The notes under the pieces: model-generated
Told to the model about the DNA's origin: nothing
Seen by the model: the letters and a program-made list of their open reading frames with translations, nothing else
The model's database searches: none
Shown here: positions 6,341 through 9,209 of the stretch, piece by piece
Layout of the letters: each line of letters opens with the position of its first letter
How positions within the stretch are numbered: position 1 is the stretch's first letter
Program-made: the position numbers and the translations under genes
Source: an uncultured Granulosicoccaceae bacterium
Lineage (GTDB): Bacteria; Pseudomonadota; Gammaproteobacteria; Granulosicoccales; Granulosicoccaceae
Reading direction: 5' to 3'
Assembly (NCBI GenBank): GCA_937951695.1
Contig: CALFBL010000334.1
Coordinates: 1-9,209, forward strand
Length of the DNA stretch: 9,209 nt

Positions 6341-7474
6341 ATGAACGTAAGACGAACCGTAGCAAATACAGTTCTTGTGGTATCCAGTTTATCTCTGACG
6401 GCGTGTGGTTTTGTCGGCATCGGTGGTTCGCGGTCCGAGGAATTCAAGGGAAGATTTTACGGTGGAGCGGGTGGTCTGGTCAGTCGGCTTGATCCTCGCG
6501 TCCGTGGCGTTAGCGAATTCAGCGTAGACGATACCGTCAGTGGCGGCGGCTCGGTGTTGCTCGGTTACGACATCTTGCCAAGATTTTCGATCGAAGCTAA
6601 TTACTCGATTCTCGGTGATTCTACTTTCAACCCCAGTGGCAGCATCGACTACGACGTTGGCGCTATCAGCGCGCTAATTTACGGCTTCAACGATGCAGGC
6701 GATCGAGCCCGTCGGGAAGGTTTCTCGCTGTTTGGCCGGTTAGGTGTTGGTGTGCTCGACAACGATTCTGACAATGTGCCCTTCGATCGTGTGAATGATG
6801 CGAATTTTCTGGTGGGCATCGGGGCTGAATACGGGCTAGCCAATGGCTTGGGCTTTCGATTAGAAGCGGTTTCTCACGATGAGGATGTGCAGTACGGACA
6901 AGCGGCATTGTTGTATCGATTCGGAAGCAGCGGGCGCAGCCGCTCAACTCCGGTTCGGGCACCGAGTGCGCCGGTCGCTAGCCCGCAACGCTTGCCCGTT
7001 TCGAATACCACTGAATCACTGGTTATCACGGAATCATCACCGCTTGATAGCGATCAGGACGGCGTCTTGGATACCAGCGATGATTGCGCGGGAACCCCAC
7101 TGGGCACCCCAGTCGACTCGACCGGTTGCGCCTATTTCGAAGGGGCTATCGACGGGGTTAATTTCATGTCCGGCTCCGATACGTTAACGCCAGATTCATT
7201 GGGCGTACTAAATGATGTGGTAGATGTGTTGAATCAATACCCACAAGCCCGAATATCGATCGGAGCTCACACCGACAGCCAAGGCCCTGGGGACTCGAAC
7301 CTCGAGCTGTCCAAACGTCGTGCGGTATCGGTGACGCGTTATTTGGTCGAGCAAGGGATAGACGGCTCACGTCTGGCACCGCGCGCTTTTGGTGAAACTG
7401 AGCCGCGGGCTTCCAACGACACCAAGGAAGGCCGAGCCGCTAATCGACGGGTGGAATTTATTCTTCTGCAATGA
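6341..7474 (+). CDS. OmpA-family barrel lipoprotein with TSP3 segment and intact peptidoglycan-binding domain
   Basis: A 377-residue protein. The signal sequence carries a clear lipobox LTA-C with acylated Cys22. Residues 38-194 form an OmpA-type barrel (RFYGGAGGLVSRLDP at the start, ALLYRFG at the end). A Ser/Pro linker is followed by a calcium-binding TSP3 segment, DSDQDGVLDTSDDC to STGC (236-263). Residues 274-377 are a canonical OmpA domain with the AHTD Asp312, Arg327 fifteen residues later, and KEGRAANRRVE near the end, so non-covalent peptidoglycan binding is expected. The ATG at 6341 is preferred to the in-frame TTG at 6326 because it leaves a standard short lipoprotein signal; neither has a strong ribosome site. 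A lipid anchor on a barrel protein is unusual. This is the most complete member of the tandem family and the template for reading its damaged neighbour at 4354-6013. Its stop overlaps the next gene by ATGA. Confidence 0.87.
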   Translation: MNVRRTVANTVLVVSSLSLTACGFVGIGGSRSEEFKGRFYGGAGGLVSRLDPRVRGVSEFSVDDTVSGGGSVLLGYDILPRFSIEANYSILGDSTFNPSGSIDYDVGAISALIYGFNDAGDRARREGFSLFGRLGVGVLDNDSDNVPFDRVNDANFLVGIGAEYGLANGLGFRLEAVSHDEDVQYGQAALLYRFGSSGRSRSTPVRAPSAPVASPQRLPVSNTTESLVITESSPLDSDQDGVLDTSDDCAGTPLGTPVDSTGCAYFEGAIDGVNFMSGSDTLTPDSLGVLNDVVDVLNQYPQARISIGAHTDSQGPGDSNLELSKRRAVSVTRYLVEQGIDGSRLAPRAFGETEPRASNDTKEGRAANRRVEFILLQ

Positions 7475-8280
7475 ACACCGCAGTTTATTTCATTAGGGCC
7501 TGCAGCGTTCTGATTATCGGTTTTACGGGGCTTGCAGGATGTGCTGCCCAGCCCGTGCCGGATAGAGCGAAGGACGATGGATTCATGCCGGTACCGGCAG
7601 TAGAAAAATCGGAGCCTGCTATCGAGGAGATAGCGTCGCCGAATCGTGTCGTCGAAAATGACGCTGAGGATGTCAGTGAGGGGTTGTTGATTGAAGAAAG
7701 ACCGAGGCTGCAATCGGCAACTGTCGTGGAGTCAAACGCGATTGAGCTACCTGAGGTAGAGGTTGTGATTGGCGACAGAGTTGCGGACGTTGATGAACTT
7801 TCGATAGCGGCAAACGTTCAGGCGCCCCAATCAGAACCTCAGCAGGTAACCGATACGCAGGTAACTAATAGGGCGGCAGCGCAGGTGGTGGATGAGCCGG
7901 TGATCGATGTATCGGCAGAAGGCGAATTGTTGTTTGTAACGGGCACAATTTTACCGATTGGGCCATTGAAGTTTGTACCCGGTAGCGCAACGTTGGATGA
8001 CACATCGCGCGATGATGTCGAAGAAGTGGTTAATTTATTGCGTGTCAATCCGAAGTTGGAACTCATTGTCGAGGCGCATACAGCTGCGGTGGGGAACGCG
8101 GATCTGAATATGTTGTTGGCGCGTCGGCGAGCGCTGTCGGTTATTCGCTTGCTGGTTGACGAGGGCATCGTTGCTACTCGATTGCGGCCCGAGGCGTTTG
8201 GCGACACAGCACCAATTGCGAACAACAATGAGATCGATTTGAATGATCGCGTTGAACTTAGAGTGAGGCAGGGCGGTTGA
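7471..8280 (+). CDS. Pal-like lipoprotein with long acidic stalk and OmpA-like domain
   Basis: A 269-residue protein with a lipobox LAG-C (Cys24), so probably anchored in the outer membrane. Residues 25-150 form a long low-complexity stretch rich in Glu, Asp, Val and Ala with no fold signature, likely an extended periplasmic tether. Residues 165-267 are an OmpA/MotB-like domain (LKFVPGSATLDD, ELIVEAHT, RRRALSVIRLLVDEGI, RLRPEAFGDTAPIANN). The peptidoglycan-binding Asp of the HTD motif is Ala205; Arg220 is kept; the usual NRRVE is NDRVE. The overall plan resembles Pal, but there is no barrel and the binding site is incomplete. The ATG lies in an ATGA overlap with the stop of the previous gene and has no good ribosome site, so translational coupling is likely. 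The two proteins may work as a pair. Confidence 0.83.
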   Translation: MNTAVYFIRACSVLIIGFTGLAGCAAQPVPDRAKDDGFMPVPAVEKSEPAIEEIASPNRVVENDAEDVSEGLLIEERPRLQSATVVESNAIELPEVEVVIGDRVADVDELSIAANVQAPQSEPQQVTDTQVTNRAAAQVVDEPVIDVSAEGELLFVTGTILPIGPLKFVPGSATLDDTSRDDVEEVVNLLRVNPKLELIVEAHTAAVGNADLNMLLARRRALSVIRLLVDEGIVATRLRPEAFGDTAPIANNNEIDLNDRVELRVRQGG

Positions 8281-8369
8281 CCGCTTTATGTTTGCACACT
8301 CAGTGGAACCTTAGAACTGTGTGTCGGTTGGCAGGAGCCATCGTCGAAATAGACACGTTTTTTAACATT

Positions 8370-8397
8370 AGTTATGACGTCAGGACTGGTTATAACT
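8370..8397. promoter_or_regulatory. Inverted repeat upstream of the GEVED/TSP3 gene
   Basis: AGTTATGAC (8370-8378) and GTTATAACT (8389-8397) are complementary at 8 of 9 positions, ten bases apart and about 40 bases before the ATG at 8435. TATAAC (8391-8396) could serve as a -10 box inside the right arm. A partly matching operator or promoter is possible. The 154-base gap holds no gene. Confidence 0.25.
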
Positions 8398-8434
8398 TCA
8401 CATACCGATCCTTGATTAGCTGGAACTATCAAAA

Positions 8435-9209
8435 ATGTTTAAACCCAATTTATTGAACGTATTTGTTGCAACTGCGCTAGGTGTTGTTGCGGCTCCGGTG
8501 TTGGCTGTGGATACGGGAGATGCGCCGCAGAGCTACGGAGAGGCAACCCACGAAGTCGTAGATGGCCCTCAGCTTGGACAGGTTGCTCCGGACAACAACG
8601 ATCCTGTGTTCACCCCCTTTGCCGATGGTGACGATCAGTCCGAAGCCCTGGATGATGAAGATGGCGTGTTCGCCTTCCCTGCATTGGTTCAAAACACCAA
8701 GGCGTACACGGTAAACGTGTTTTACCAAAATACAACGGGTAGCCCGGCCTACATATCGGGTTGGGTGGATTTTGATGGTAACGGCAGCTTTGAAGCGGAT
8801 GAATTCACCACAGCCGTTGTAGAACCTTCGACGCAGGGTGAAAACCCTCGTATCAAGTTGGAGTGGACGTCATTATCCGGTGTGGCCACCAATTTCACCG
8901 GTACAACGTTTGCACGTTTCCGTATCAGCTCACAGCCCACCGACGGTGACGACGCTGTCGGGTTCATCTTCGATGGCGAAGTTGAAGACTATACACTGCA
9001 GGTTGAAGCTGACTTTGACAGTGATGAAATTCCGGACACAGAAGATCTTGACAACGACAACGATGGCATTCCAGATGCGGTTGAGGGCGATATTGATACC
9101 GATGGCGATGGCACACCGGATCGATTCGATTTTGATTCAGACGGCGATACCATTCCTGACTTCATTGAAGCGGGTGACACCCCGACGACTCCGGTCGATA
9201 CCGATCTAG
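8435..9209 (+). CDS. Secreted GEVED-domain protein with TSP3 repeats, 3' end beyond the window
   Basis: The frame is open from ATG 8435 to the last base (258 complete codons). A signal peptide ends PVLA|VDTG, with cleavage after residue 24. VDTGDAPQSYG (25-35) matches the GDAPDSY-type opening common in large surface proteins. GWVDFDGNGSFEADEF (109-124) and FDGEVEDYTLQV (179-190) identify a GEVED domain, often found in bacterial adhesin-like and cell-surface proteins. From 193 on the chain is a run of Asp-rich TSP3 repeats (DFDSDEIPD, DNDNDGIPD, DTDGDGTPD, DFDSDGDTIPD), expected to bind calcium and form a stiff stalk. GGAA at 8422-8425 is a weak ribosome site nine bases before the start. The C-terminal part, which might show the sorting signal or adhesive domains, is not in the window. 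A surface adhesin or matrix protein is likely; its ligand is unknown. Confidence 0.85.
   Translation, partial: MFKPNLLNVFVATALGVVAAPVLAVDTGDAPQSYGEATHEVVDGPQLGQVAPDNNDPVFTPFADGDDQSEALDDEDGVFAFPALVQNTKAYTVNVFYQNTTGSPAYISGWVDFDGNGSFEADEFTTAVVEPSTQGENPRIKLEWTSLSGVATNFTGTTFARFRISSQPTDGDDAVGFIFDGEVEDYTLQVEADFDSDEIPDTEDLDNDNDGIPDAVEGDIDTDGDGTPDRFDFDSDGDTIPDFIEAGDTPTTPVDTDL

Noticed and set aside
7839..8228. Minus-strand frame of 129 codons
   Set aside because: It is a Ser/Thr-rich shadow of the coding strand of the Pal-like lipoprotein, with no family motif.
8273..8290. Intrinsic terminator after the Pal-like gene
   Set aside because: The stem is only four to five base pairs and is followed by TTTATGTTT rather than a clean T-run, so it is too weak to call.
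8838..9209. Open frame of 123 codons rich in Leu, Ile and Thr
   Set aside because: It is an out-of-frame reading through the Asp-rich TSP3 coding repeats of the 8435 gene.

Overview
The window looks like chromosomal DNA of a Gram-negative, probably marine gammaproteobacterium. Several products are typical outer-membrane proteins: OmpA-type beta-barrels, OmpA/MotB peptidoglycan-binding domains and lipoprotein signal peptides. GEVED and TSP3 repeat proteins and sarcosine oxidase genes also fit marine Proteobacteria. The genus is not determinable from the sequence alone. All genes supported here lie on the + strand.

Region 1 (1-2735) is metabolic and membrane-related. The C-terminal part of the sarcosine oxidase alpha subunit (SoxA, aminomethyltransferase domain) is followed, with an 8-nt overlap, by the gamma subunit (SoxG). 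Twelve bases later comes a TVP38/DedA-type (VTT/SNARE-associated) membrane protein. The 5' end of soxA is not readable in one frame: recognisable SoxA sequence begins only near base 140, and the frame is closed upstream at 32-34. The gene is therefore truncated or frameshifted here.

Region 2 (2736-3092) is a 357-base gap without a convincing gene. It holds two copies of a 10-bp palindromic box exactly 20 bp apart, a near-perfect 20-bp palindrome around CACGTG, a hairpin, and promoter-like sequence.

Region 3 (3093-8280) is a tandem cluster of OmpA-like genes. Three copies share one architecture: export signal, 8-strand-type barrel, linker, TSP3-type segment, OmpA domain. The first (3093-4271) has an ordinary signal peptide. 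The second is split by a +1 frame change into a lipobarrel ORF (4354-5307) and a tail ORF carrying two tandem OmpA domains (5309-6013). The third (6341-7474) is intact and lipidated. A fourth gene (7471-8280) overlaps the third by ATGA. It has no barrel: it is a Pal-like lipoprotein with a long acidic stalk and an OmpA domain. The Asp/Arg pair that holds peptidoglycan in this family is complete in only two of the five OmpA domains.

Region 4 (8435 to the end) is the start of a secreted surface protein with a signal peptide, a GEVED domain and acidic calcium-binding TSP3 repeats, still open at the window edge.

Taken together, the second half looks like a locus for envelope anchoring and surface display. 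Barrel and Pal-like proteins with intact and decayed peptidoglycan-binding sites sit next to a large calcium-dependent surface protein. That functional link is an inference from adjacency and domain content. No CRISPR array, tRNA, rRNA or insertion sequence was seen.
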